A stretch of DNA of 24,702 nt from NCBI GenBank assembly GCA_964459445.1, contig CAYWMP010000085.1, positions 1 through 24,702 of the forward strand, given 5' to 3'. This DNA is from CAYWMP01 sp964459445 (GTDB lineage: Bacteria > Desulfobacterota > DSM-4660 > Desulfatiglandales > HGW-15). The translations under genes and the position numbers were made by a program. The notes below the pieces were generated by a model. It saw only the letters and a program-made list of their open reading frames with translations. It did no database searches and had not been told where the DNA came from. This document shows positions 6,976-14,920 of this stretch, piece by piece; the stretch's first letter is position 1, and the number at the start of each line of letters is the position of its first letter.

Positions 6976-8613
6976 GTGGGGAATGCAAACAAAAAGAAGA
7001 GGCCTCTTAGCAGAATAGCCAACGATTTCTTCAAATACCTTGGAGAACATCTTCCACAGCAATGCGCTTCTGACGAATTCTATTTCCTTCCACGCTCCGA
7101 GATTGCCCTGAATCACTTGGATCGTCTGGATGATCTTTCGCCTGACAGTATCCAGGATCACACAAGATATGTGCAGGGTCTGCAAAGGGAAATCCCATCT
7201 GAGATGAGCGCGGATTTGGAAAGCGAGATAGATCGCATTCTTCTCAAGCAGAGCATGGGAGGATTCCTGAGCGATTTCGAGGAAGCCAGGGTATTTAGAA
7301 GTGATCCCACCCTCTATGTAAAGATTGCTCTCTTTGCGATAGATCAAGTTATATCCAGCCTTTCAAAGCCAAAGGAATATGTGAGATCTAAATTTTTCAC
7401 TCTCTTGGTCCAAATCCCTGCCTTTTTGCGACTGGCACTTAAGAACCTTCACTCTCCTTCGGTATTGTCAATCCAGGTTGCTTCGGAAATGGCGGAAGAT
7501 GCGTGTTGGTTCTTCAATAATGATATAAAGCACTTTATTCAGGAAGAGTTACGAAGTGATAAAGAGGTTCTCGCGGTAAACGAAAGGGTGGTCTATTCAT
7601 GGAAAGAATTTGGGCAAAAACTTTTTGAAATAGCATCCAGAGACTCGTTTGCTGTAGGGGAGGAAAACCTACTGAGAATCATTTCAGTTTGCTTCGGTTA
7701 TCCAAGATCCCTTGGCGAAATCCTTGAGATAGCTCGTTCCGAGTACAGGAGAACTCAAGAAGCGATCCACAAGCTAAGCAACATGATAGACAAAGAATAC
7801 GAAAGCGATACCGCAGTCTCCAATAAGCCTGAAATGGAAAGCCGTGAAGCATTCCTAAAACTATACAAGAATGAAGTGGAGCGCTTACGCCGTTTTTTCA
7901 AGGATCAAGATGTTGTTACCTTCCCTCCCGGCGAAGAGCTCAATATTCTCGAAACACAATCCTACCTAAGATCTTTAAGGGCCACCGCCTCATACAAGGC
8001 GCCTCTGACTGGAAATGCCGGCAGTGCCGGGACATTCTATATCACTCCCGGCGAAGCGGACCGAGAATTGATCTCCAGCCACTGCCCATATTTGTCAGCA
8101 CACGAGACCTACCCCGGCCACCACATTCTGGATCATATTCGGATTAATCATGTCAATCCGATACGGCGCCAGATTGAATCACCGCTGTTCTATGAAGGAT
8201 GGGCAAGTTACGCAGAGCAACTTCTCGATGAATTGGGATATACCCGGGATCCTCGCCAGCATGTCATACAATTGAAACGCCAGCTATGGCGTTCTCTGAG
8301 GGCCATTTTGGATATAGCGCTTCAGACAGGAAAGACGACCACATCACAAGCAGTCCAATACATCGAGACACTTGGATTTTCAAGAGAACGGGCTCAACGA
8401 CAAGTTAGACGGTTCTGCCTCACACCTGGATACCAACTCTGTTACGCTATTGGGGCGTACGAGATTATAAATCTCAGAACAAAATTTGCCTCTGCCCTAG
8501 GGCTCAGGATTTTCCACGATATTCTTCTAGGCGGCGGTCAGATCCCATTTCATCTTGTGGGGAAACGTTTAAAGATTGCTCTACCCAAAGAGAGCCGACA
8601 CAATACTGCATGA
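6976..8613 (+). CDS. DUF885-type metallopeptidase-like protein
   Basis: A 545-residue protein. The signature HETYPGHH at 376-383 is the HExxPGHx form found in DUF885 proteins. A downstream EGWASYAE (Glu about 407) could supply the third zinc ligand, and the later PGYQLCYAIGAYEI also fits the family. These proteins resemble zinc carboxypeptidases/dipeptidases, but few are characterised. The first 300 residues are helical, with no signal peptide, so a cytoplasmic location is likely; many DUF885 members are exported. The start is GTG 6976 with GGAGGAG about 10 bases before it. It heads a same-strand run with an ATP-grasp protein, a methyltransferase and a beta-eliminating lyase. Whether it shares their transcript across the 139-base gap is unknown. 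Confidence 0.85.
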   Translation: MGNANKKKRPLSRIANDFFKYLGEHLPQQCASDEFYFLPRSEIALNHLDRLDDLSPDSIQDHTRYVQGLQREIPSEMSADLESEIDRILLKQSMGGFLSDFEEARVFRSDPTLYVKIALFAIDQVISSLSKPKEYVRSKFFTLLVQIPAFLRLALKNLHSPSVLSIQVASEMAEDACWFFNNDIKHFIQEELRSDKEVLAVNERVVYSWKEFGQKLFEIASRDSFAVGEENLLRIISVCFGYPRSLGEILEIARSEYRRTQEAIHKLSNMIDKEYESDTAVSNKPEMESREAFLKLYKNEVERLRRFFKDQDVVTFPPGEELNILETQSYLRSLRATASYKAPLTGNAGSAGTFYITPGEADRELISSHCPYLSAHETYPGHHILDHIRINHVNPIRRQIESPLFYEGWASYAEQLLDELGYTRDPRQHVIQLKRQLWRSLRAILDIALQTGKTTTSQAVQYIETLGFSRERAQRQVRRFCLTPGYQLCYAIGAYEIINLRTKFASALGLRIFHDILLGGGQIPFHLVGKRLKIALPKESRHNTA

Positions 8614-8732
8614 GGTTGAGCAGCTTGCTCAAAGGCCATTGGGTCAGGACAGGATGTCCAAATACCAGTACCGGTTTGCCAGATGGGAACGAAGAGGGAC
8701 GAGTTAATCTAACGATAAGCAATAGAACGTGA
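8610..8732 (+). CDS. Possible 40-residue coupled ORF (uncertain)
   Basis: An ATG at 8610 overlaps the stop of the preceding gene as ATGA, and the frame runs to 8732, 20 bases before the next start. The overlap would permit translational coupling. There is no recognisable domain and no independent ribosome site, so this may be chance. Comparative conservation would decide. Confidence 0.2.
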   Translation: MRLSSLLKGHWVRTGCPNTSTGLPDGNEEGRVNLTISNRT

Positions 8733-8752
8733 AGTCAAAAGGAGAGCACGCT

Positions 8753-10147
8753 ATGGCAGAATTTAAAGGGTTCCACGGCGAGTGGAATATGGGCAGCCCC
8801 GGGGGATGGGAATATCAGGGCACAGCTCAGGTGTTGGGAAGAATGGCGTGGGATCTAATTTCGGAAAATGTAGAGGTTGGGGTTGATATTGACTTTGAAC
8901 ACGCACAGATCAATGCCGTGCCCGGATTCGCCCGAACACTCCTGCGGGCCCACGAGAAATGTCACGGAAAGAATCCCGTTCACGCCGTTGTTTTGGCCGA
9001 GACAGAAACCCTCGACGTTGTGGCGGAAAACAAAAATTTCGTGGCCTACTTGAACACCCTTGAAGGGGTGAAGGCATCCCTTGCAGGGCCGAGTCATCTT
9101 TCATTGAAGAAGGATAGGGTGCGCTGTGGCGGTGAGGAAGCAACAGTCATTTTTATGGATTTCAACATGAACACCCTCGCAAAGATTGGAGAGACGGAGC
9201 CTATCGAACCCATCAAAGAGGCCATTGCCCAGGGTATTCTCATTAATCCCCGTGGTATGGAGCCTCTCGGTGCTAAAGGTCTATTCGAAGCAATTACCGA
9301 TAAAGAAAGAGTGAAATTGAGTGAAGATACCGTGATACACACACCATGGACCCGCCAGTTCTATCCGCGCAGCACATCCGGGCCACAGGGGGAAGCCATT
9401 GATGACCTCATAGCCTGGACGGAAGAAAACTGGGAGGGCTTAGTGCTCAAGCCTGCTCACGGTTACTCGGGCCATGGCATATTTGTCGGATGTATGAAAA
9501 GGAGCAAACAAAAGCACATTCAGGCCGCCCTGGACGCTGGGGACTACATTGTCCAGCAGATGGTTCCCTTATCCCTCTGGTCGGAGCAAAGCGCGTGGCT
9601 TTTTCCCGAGGAGCGGACACTGTTCCTCAAAGAGTGGCAGACCGATTTCCGTTGTTTCATTACCGACGAGGGTCTCCAGGGATTTCTGGCTCGATTTGGC
9701 GGTGTTCCCACCAACGTGGGTTCAGGCGGCGGGATTCAGCCGCTGGCGTTCTTGAAGAATGATATATCGGTCCGAGAGGCGGTAGATAGAATCAACCAGG
9801 CATTAATCGGGTTGGGTTATCAGGCTTTTCAAGAGATCCAGAATGAAGTGAACCAGAAGGCCATCGATATGGGATTCACTTATCTCCTAGGCCCAATCAT
9901 GATAACGCTCAGGCCCAGGTTGTTGACGGAACAGCACCTCGGTCAACTCAGGCTGTATGCATTGAACTTATGGAATGACGCCATCAAGCTTGAGGAGCTC
10001 TGGCGTGCTGGACAACTGGACGACGTGGTGCGGATTGGGGAGCAGGAAAGGGAACTGGCCCTGAAGCAGCCATGGCAAGGGAGTCCGGCGCTCATGGTCT
10101 CGGACGGCCTGTTTAGTTTTGGTGCGGATTTGATGGTCGAGGAGTAA
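8753..10147 (+). CDS. Circularly permuted ATP-grasp-like ligase
   Basis: A 464-residue protein. The start is ATG 8753, with AAGGAG at 8739-8744 and 8 bases of spacing; an upstream in-frame GTG at 8729 overlaps that site. The central motif LVLKPAHGYSGHGIFVG (Lys about 233) resembles the nucleotide-binding loop of the glutathionylspermidine-synthase-like, permuted ATP-grasp proteins. Upstream HTPWTRQF and downstream YIVQQMVPL, DFRCFI and LARFGGVPTNVGSGGG fit the same arrangement. Such enzymes join a carboxylate to an amine or similar nucleophile with ATP. The substrate is unknown. It overlaps the methyltransferase ribosome site by 4 bases of spacing, suggesting a functional pair. Confidence 0.72.
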   Translation: MAEFKGFHGEWNMGSPGGWEYQGTAQVLGRMAWDLISENVEVGVDIDFEHAQINAVPGFARTLLRAHEKCHGKNPVHAVVLAETETLDVVAENKNFVAYLNTLEGVKASLAGPSHLSLKKDRVRCGGEEATVIFMDFNMNTLAKIGETEPIEPIKEAIAQGILINPRGMEPLGAKGLFEAITDKERVKLSEDTVIHTPWTRQFYPRSTSGPQGEAIDDLIAWTEENWEGLVLKPAHGYSGHGIFVGCMKRSKQKHIQAALDAGDYIVQQMVPLSLWSEQSAWLFPEERTLFLKEWQTDFRCFITDEGLQGFLARFGGVPTNVGSGGGIQPLAFLKNDISVREAVDRINQALIGLGYQAFQEIQNEVNQKAIDMGFTYLLGPIMITLRPRLLTEQHLGQLRLYALNLWNDAIKLEELWRAGQLDDVVRIGEQERELALKQPWQGSPALMVSDGLFSFGADLMVEE

Positions 10148-10150
10148 ATC

Positions 10151-10927
10151 ATGACGGAGTTTGATCAGGACTGGTGGAAGACCCTCTTCGACGAAACGTA
10201 TCTCGTTACCGATGCGCGCACTGTTTGTGACGACAGTTTGACCTGCCGGGAGGTTGACTTTCTCGAGGAGATCCTTCAACTGGAAACATCATGGCCCATA
10301 CTAGACCTTTGCGGCGGACAAGGACGCCACGCTCTCGAATTATCCCGCCGCGGCTTTGTGGATGTCACAGTCTTAGACTTTTCAGAACATCTTATTAGTG
10401 AAGGCAGAGAAAGGGCACAAAGAGAAGGCCTAAACACCCAATTTGTGCAGATGGATGCCCGCAATACGGGGTTAGAGGATTGGAGATTCATGGTCGTCAT
10501 GGTTATGGCCAGCTCTTTGGGTTACTTCGAGGAAGAGAGCCAAAACAAACAGATTCTTAAAGAGGCATTTAGATTGCTCGCGCCAAGTGGGATACTGCTA
10601 TTGGATCTTCCTAATAGAGATTATGTTATCGAGAATTTCGTTCCTCAGTCCTGGCACGAACCGAATGAACAAATCCTGGTTTGCCGCCAAAGGATGCTGG
10701 GAGAGGATATTGTTTACAGCCGAGAATTGGTTATCTCCAAGATCGATGGCCTTGTTCGGGATACATGCTATTGTACGAGACTCTATAGCCCTGAGAAAAT
10801 CACCGAATTGCTATACTCAGTGGGTTTTCAGATTGTAAGGTTAGAAAAGGAATTCGTGACTCATGAAAAGAAGATGGACTATGGGCTTATGACCAATCGA
10901 ATGATCGTTACGGCGGAGAAGACCTAG
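10151..10927 (+). CDS. Class I SAM-dependent methyltransferase
   Basis: A 258-residue protein. Motif I is ILDLCGGQGRHALELSRRG (about 50-68), then VTVLDFSEHLI, where Asp contacts the SAM ribose, and VQMDARNTG before motif IV. LLAPSGILLLDLPNRDYV is motif VI-like. The C-terminal half (about 160-258) is likely the substrate-binding part, with an LYSPEKITELLYSVGFQIVRLE segment common in small-molecule methyltransferases. It starts 3 bases after the ATP-grasp stop, with GAGGAG inside the end of that gene, so the two are translationally coupled. The methyl acceptor is unknown but probably shares a pathway with the ATP-grasp substrate. Confidence 0.88.
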   Translation: MTEFDQDWWKTLFDETYLVTDARTVCDDSLTCREVDFLEEILQLETSWPILDLCGGQGRHALELSRRGFVDVTVLDFSEHLISEGRERAQREGLNTQFVQMDARNTGLEDWRFMVVMVMASSLGYFEEESQNKQILKEAFRLLAPSGILLLDLPNRDYVIENFVPQSWHEPNEQILVCRQRMLGEDIVYSRELVISKIDGLVRDTCYCTRLYSPEKITELLYSVGFQIVRLEKEFVTHEKKMDYGLMTNRMIVTAEKT

Positions 10928-10977
10928 GCGTAATTCCTATCGGTTGTGCAGCTCAAATTTGAAACGGGGAAAAATCA

Positions 10978-12351
10978 ATGAAGACCATTATCGAACCTTT
11001 CAAGATCAAGACTGTTGAGGCCATTCGGTTTACAGACAGAAATGAACGGGAAGGCATTCTGCGAGAGGCCGGATACAATCTGTTTAATGTGCATGCAGAG
11101 GACGTGCTGATCGATCTCCTCACGGACAGCGGCACTTCTGCAATGAGCTCGAAGCAGTGGGCGGGCATCATGGAAGGCGATGAATCCTACGCCGGTTCAA
11201 GAAGTTTCTATCGCTTCGAAAAAGTCGTTAAAAAGATAACCGGGTTTAAGCACATCATTCCTACGCATCAGGGAAGGGCGGCAGAAAAGATCCTCTTCAA
11301 CATCGTAGGAGGGGAGGGGAAGATCATCCCCAACAACACCCATTTCGACACAACACGGGCAAACGTGGAAATGAGTGGGGCTGAGGCCCATGACCTGCCC
11401 ATTCCAGAGGGCTCTGTTCCGTCTTTTGAAGGAGACTTCAAAGGAAATATGGATCTTGATGCATTATCGGCCTTAATTGAACGCGAGGGTACGGATCGGA
11501 TTCCCCTATGCATGCTCACCATCACGAACAATTCAAATGGGGGACAGCCCGTCTCCATGGAGAACATCCGCCTGACTGCGGCGTTATGCAAGAAGCACGG
11601 TATTCCCTTCTTTTTGGATGCCTGTCGATTTGCGGAGAATGCCTACTTCATTAAGATGAGGGAGCCGGGCTATGGGAACTTTGCCGCGCGAGAGATCGCG
11701 CAAGAGATATTTTCCTATGCGGATGGCTGCACCATGAGCGGGAAAAAAGACGCGCTGGTCAATATCGGGGGGTTTCTGGCCGTAAACGACGATGAACTCG
11801 CACAAAAGGCCAGAAATATCCTTGTGGTCACCGAGGGATTCCCAACCTACGGAGGGTTGGCGGGTCATGATCTTGAGGCCGTTGCACAGGGACTTGATGA
11901 GGTCCTGGATGAGCACTATCTCAAGTATCGTATAAGCTCCACGACCTACCTTGGGGAACAACTCAGCAAATTGGGCGTACCCATATTCAAACCTCCTGGT
12001 GGACATGCCATTTACATCGATGCCAAGGCATTTCTTCCTCAAGTCCCCCCAAGGTTGTTTCCGGGGCATGCCATTGCCTGCGAACTCTATCTCTGCGGAG
12101 GCATCAGGTCCTGTGAAATAGGAAGTGTCATGTTTGGCAAGAACGATCCCTCCAGCGGCGAATTCCTGCCGGCCAGGATGGAGTTGGTGCGTTTGGCAAT
12201 TCCGAGGAGGGTTTATACCCATAATCATATGGAATATGTGGTGGAGTGTGTGGGGGAGGTGTTTGAGAAAGGAGACAAGTTAAAAGGTTTGCGCATTGTT
12301 TATGAACCCCCGGTTCTGAGGCATTTTACTGCGCGATTCGAACCCCTCTAG
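10978..12351 (+). CDS. tnaA: Tryptophanase-type beta-eliminating lyase
   Basis: A PLP enzyme of the tryptophanase/tyrosine phenol-lyase family, 457 residues and collinear with both from EPFKIKTVE to LRHFTARF. The PLP lysine is in SGKKDALVNIGG (Lys256/257). Positions that separate the two activities favour tryptophan indole-lyase: Asp124 in FDTT, where tyrosine phenol-lyase has Thr124; Ile381 in RSCEIGS, where it has Arg381; and His449 in LRHFTA, where it has Phe448. The predicted reaction is tryptophan to indole, pyruvate and ammonia, though another beta-substituted amino acid is possible given the neighbours. It starts 50 bases after the methyltransferase stop, with GGGGA before the ATG. No TnaC-like leader peptide was found. 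Confidence 0.87.
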   Translation: MKTIIEPFKIKTVEAIRFTDRNEREGILREAGYNLFNVHAEDVLIDLLTDSGTSAMSSKQWAGIMEGDESYAGSRSFYRFEKVVKKITGFKHIIPTHQGRAAEKILFNIVGGEGKIIPNNTHFDTTRANVEMSGAEAHDLPIPEGSVPSFEGDFKGNMDLDALSALIEREGTDRIPLCMLTITNNSNGGQPVSMENIRLTAALCKKHGIPFFLDACRFAENAYFIKMREPGYGNFAAREIAQEIFSYADGCTMSGKKDALVNIGGFLAVNDDELAQKARNILVVTEGFPTYGGLAGHDLEAVAQGLDEVLDEHYLKYRISSTTYLGEQLSKLGVPIFKPPGGHAIYIDAKAFLPQVPPRLFPGHAIACELYLCGGIRSCEIGSVMFGKNDPSSGEFLPARMELVRLAIPRRVYTHNHMEYVVECVGEVFEKGDKLKGLRIVYEPPVLRHFTARFEPL

Positions 12352-12460
12352 AGGAAAAGAAAATCCACTGGACGCTCCTATTCATTCAATTGCAAGAAAC
12401 TCGGTTTTTTATGGGCCGGGTAGGACAAAGAGGCTATGCCGTAAAGGAATCATTGTCCAT

Positions 12461-12486
12461 CCTCAGTAGTAGTCCTACTGCGGAGG
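12461..12486. repeat. Palindromic repeat with CTACTGCGGAGG arm
   Basis: CCTC-AGTAG pairs with CTACT-GCG-GAGG around a five-base loop. It belongs with the palindrome at 6096-6123 by sequence. It lies 110 bases after the tryptophanase-like gene, followed by a T-run at 12507-12514 that could give some termination. Confidence 0.55.
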
Positions 12487-12610
12487 ACGGGCTCCGCTAT
12501 GGGCCATTTTTTTTACCGAAAATTCCGCAGAATGCCCCACCATTTATGGCGGGGATGAATGCAGTGCTGGGGTAAGGGGGATGCAATCCCCCTTCACGCC
12601 TTTTAAGATG

Positions 12611-12630
12611 CCCCGCGTTTCAACGCGGGG
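12611..12630. repeat. Perfect hairpin CCCCGCGTT-TC-AACGCGGGG
   Basis: Nine perfect pairs with a two-base loop, followed by GAGATTCA. It ends 17 bases before the YkgJ-like gene. Short hairpins of this form are typical REP-type intergenic elements. It might also influence translation of the downstream gene, which has no clear ribosome site. Confidence 0.6.
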
Positions 12631-12647
12631 AGATTCACTCAGACCAA

Positions 12648-13088
12648 ATGGATGTGCGCAGAATGGAAATCCCTAAAAACGCGCGTTTGATAGGCATTAC
12701 AAAAAAGACGGAGCGGGTTTTGTCAGAAGTCATGTCTCTTCAGCGCGATCATGTGTCCTCCCTTTGTTCAAAATGCAAAGAGCCCTGCTGCAAAAGGGTA
12801 GAATATCTCTTTGATGAGAAGGATGTGATTTTTCTGGGTGCGGTGTTCGGCCAACCGGCGCCTGCCAGGGTGAGAACAGGCGGCAAAGGATGTCCCTATC
12901 TATCTTCAAAGGGTTGCACACTGGAGCCCAAAAAAAGGCCTTTTACGTGCCATCGCTATTTGTGCGATGACTTGAGAAGAGAGATAATTCGAAAGAGTGT
13001 GGATTTGCTTCGAAGTCTGGATGAAAAGATTGCCCGGCTGGACGAACTAAGAGTAGCGCTATGGGGGGCTTACCTGGAATCCCAATAA
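12648..13088 (+). CDS. YkgJ-like cysteine-cluster protein
   Basis: A 146-residue protein with eight Cys. The first group is CSKCKEPCCKR (about 40-50), matching the CxxCxxxCC pattern. The second is GCPYLSSKGCTLEPKKRPFTCHRYLC (about 84-109). This is the layout of YkgJ/UPF0153-type proteins, thought to bind a metal or iron-sulfur cluster. The C-terminal 35 residues are helical. The function is unknown. There is no clear Shine-Dalgarno sequence for ATG 12648, and ATG 12663 is an alternative. A REP-like hairpin lies immediately upstream. Confidence 0.78.
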   Translation: MDVRRMEIPKNARLIGITKKTERVLSEVMSLQRDHVSSLCSKCKEPCCKRVEYLFDEKDVIFLGAVFGQPAPARVRTGGKGCPYLSSKGCTLEPKKRPFTCHRYLCDDLRREIIRKSVDLLRSLDEKIARLDELRVALWGAYLESQ

Positions 13089-13162
13089 TGGTCATCGGTT
13101 GTCCATTGCTCATCGTTTGTTGTAAATTCTTAAACAATCAATAGCGTACTGCTTACTGCCCA

Positions 13163-13543
13163 TCAAAGCGCAGCGTAGATCCCGCCGCGACGTCCCTCTT
13201 CCTGATGACCTCCGATGAGCAGGGGATGAAAAGGAATCCCCTGGCGGAGGTACATGACGCCGATCCCCTTGGGTCCGTGGAGCTTGTGGCCTGAAAGGGA
13301 AAGCATATCCACAGCACATTCCTTGAGATTGATGGGTATTTTGCCCACAGCCTGAACCGCGTCCGTATGAAACGGGATTCCCTTTTCACGGGCCATTTGA
13401 GCGGCTTCCTCTATTGGGAAGATCGCTCCCGTCTCATTATTGGCCCACATGAGGGTGACAAGGGCCGTATCGGGAGAAAGACTCGTTTTGTAGGCGGCCA
13501 TATCCAATTCAGCGTCCTTGTTAACGGGCACTGTCTTTCTGAA
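13163..13543 (-). pseudogene. Cysteine desulfurase (IscS/NifS-like) internal fragment
   Basis: About 120 residues match the middle of a roughly 390-residue class V aminotransferase. Landmarks are TALVTLMWANNETGAI, PFHTDAVQAVGKIPI, and SLSGHKLHGPKGIGVMY with the PLP Lys, ending in GGHQEEGRRGG. Similarity stops there: the expected TEN continuation is replaced by five unrelated residues and a stop at 13163. The N-terminal third is missing as well; the frame continues upstream to 13663 but reads as unrelated hydrophobic sequence. The active-site Cys loop is absent. The remaining stretch has no internal stop, so it is a recent remnant or, less likely, a reused fragment. It lies just beyond the RlpA-like gene on the same strand. 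Confidence 0.8.
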
Positions 13544-13679
13544 TTTAAGTGCTAATGAGGAGTAAAGGCGGTGAGACAATCTGGAAAAGAAATCCGGCGA
13601 GAATTGTAATATAAGAAACACCGTGGCTCCCAACCCAAGACGGAAAAAAGACAAGCGCTCCAAAAATCAAACACAGGGA

Positions 13680-14363
13680 TCACCCAAGAACTTGCATCAT
13701 GAGTTTTCCTACACCTTGCTTTACGAGATCGAGCTTTTTGGCCAGACCGTAGGAAACATCAACATCCCGCCCTTTCACGTAGGGACCGCGATCCGTTACG
13801 GTCGCTTCGACACGCTGGCCGGTTTTAAGGTTTTTGAGAGCAACACGGGTGCCGAAAGGAAGTGATTTATGGGCAATCGTGTCGGCGTACATATTAAATT
13901 GATTCCCGTTAGCCATGATTCGACCATGGTAGCTCTTGCCGTACCAACTCGCCACGACCTCCTGGGGTTCCGGTAAATTTTGCTGTCGAATACGTATCTT
14001 CTGCCCGGGCCTAATCGTCTTTGGATTTTTTATGCCGTTGTCTTTAATGATATCTTCAACATTGATTCGGAACTTCTTGACGGCAAGGGCCCAAAGCGTA
14101 TCCCCGGGCTTGATGGTATATTCTTTCCATTGGTTAATTTCATCCGCCTTTCCTGCCGGGTGAGGCCGCTCATTGATCGCCTGCTTTTCGCGTAATAGGT
14201 CATCAAATGACCTTACAATGGCGCCTTCCTTCAAAAACCAGTTGCCCGTTCGTTTTGAGCGCCCAACTGCGTGCGGATTCAAGCGACGTATTGTCTCCCA
14301 GTCCGTTTTAAATAGCTGCTTTACCTTGGCGATGGTATCGCCTTTTTGGACCAGGTATTCCAT
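13680..14363 (-). CDS. LysM-LysM-RlpA double-psi beta-barrel protein
   Basis: A 227-residue protein with two LysM peptidoglycan-binding modules (about 1-50 and 79-125; the second has YTIKPGDTLWALAVKKF and IRPGQKIRI) and an RlpA-like barrel (about 136-227). The barrel carries ASWYGKSYHGRIMANGNQF, AHKSLPFGTRVALKNLKTG and VTDRGPYVKGRDVDVSYG. RlpA proteins bind or cleave septal peptidoglycan, acting outside the cytoplasmic membrane. Oddly, the protein begins directly in LysM 1 with no signal peptide or lipobox. An in-frame TGA lies 12 bases before the ATG, so no longer form exists. GAGGA provides the ribosome site. Export by another route or a cytoplasmic role remains open. Confidence 0.88.
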   Translation of the reverse strand: MEYLVQKGDTIAKVKQLFKTDWETIRRLNPHAVGRSKRTGNWFLKEGAIVRSFDDLLREKQAINERPHPAGKADEINQWKEYTIKPGDTLWALAVKKFRINVEDIIKDNGIKNPKTIRPGQKIRIRQQNLPEPQEVVASWYGKSYHGRIMANGNQFNMYADTIAHKSLPFGTRVALKNLKTGQRVEATVTDRGPYVKGRDVDVSYGLAKKLDLVKQGVGKLMMQVLG

Positions 14364-14660
14364 ATTTTTTCCTCCTCATTGGCAAGTTCAGCAGGCGTTT
14401 TGGCATAGGATTTTTGCAAGCCATATGCCACCTGGGGGATACATAAACTGAAGCAGGCGCATGACTTCCGGGAGTACTGGAAATATCAAGAGCTTGGGAG
14501 GATGTTTTTTTTTAATGCACTATTCGCGGCGAGATAGAAAATACAGATCCGCAGGGGTGGATAGGAAAATAGTTCCTCAAAACGTCATCAGGCTGTCACA
14601 TCTGCACCGGTTATTCTTGGAAACGACCTGATGCCAAAATTTTACCTATGTCAATAAAAA

Positions 14661-14674
14661 TGCATTTATATGCA
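14661..14674. promoter_or_regulatory. Inverted repeat TGCAT-TTAT-ATGCA
   Basis: Perfect five-base arms with a four-base spacer, 125-138 bases upstream of the -24/-12 promoter. This distance suits binding of a sigma-54 activator, but the link is inferred. Confidence 0.4.
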
Positions 14675-14680
14675 GTTGTA

Positions 14681-14698
14681 TTGACAATAAATCGTCAA
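14681..14698. promoter_or_regulatory. Inverted repeat TTGAC-N8-GTCAA
   Basis: Perfect five-base arms, about 100-118 bases upstream of the -24/-12 promoter and next to a second inverted repeat. It is a candidate enhancer-binding-protein site. Confidence 0.4.
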
Positions 14699-14798
14699 AA
14701 TATTGTCCGGCACTCTTATGGTTCCGATTGAATATAGGTGAATCTGTGGAGCCCTGAATTTCGGCATTCTAAAACATTTTTCAGATTGCATCGAAAAT

Positions 14799-14814
14799 TG
14801 GCAAGGTCATTGCA
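14799..14814 (+). promoter_or_regulatory. Sigma-54 (-24/-12) promoter
   Basis: TGGCAAGGTCATTGCA has the invariant GG (14800-14801) and GC (14812-14813) exactly 10 bases apart, as sigma-54 requires. Transcription would start near 14826, giving a leader of about 95 bases before the small secreted protein. Confidence 0.8.
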
Positions 14815-14920
14815 TAAACCTTATATCAAAAGCCAAAAGGCACTAAAAAAATAAAGAAATTTAAGTATCTTAAGCAAAATGCCGATGTTTAAGACAAAGA
14901 TTAGAAAGGAGGTGAAGGAA

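Larger units (their letters stand above)
14364..14798. other. Intergenic region upstream of the sigma-54 promoter
   Basis: About 435 bases with no supported gene. Two small inverted repeats near its right end (14661-14674 and 14681-14698) are listed separately. A run of nine T at 14506-14514 lacks a stem. Nothing else was recognised. Confidence 0.5.

Noticed and set aside
11584..12228. 214-codon minus-strand open frame inside the beta-eliminating lyase gene
   Set aside because: Antisense shadow of a gene whose sense frame carries the PLP lysine and full family collinearity.
12611..12630. The hairpin considered as a CRISPR repeat
   Set aside because: Only one copy is present, with no spacer-repeat periodicity.
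13557..13676. Hydrophobic 40-codon frame directly after the RlpA stop on the minus strand
   Set aside because: It reads like a membrane segment but lacks a start codon with a ribosome site and probably reflects AT-rich composition.
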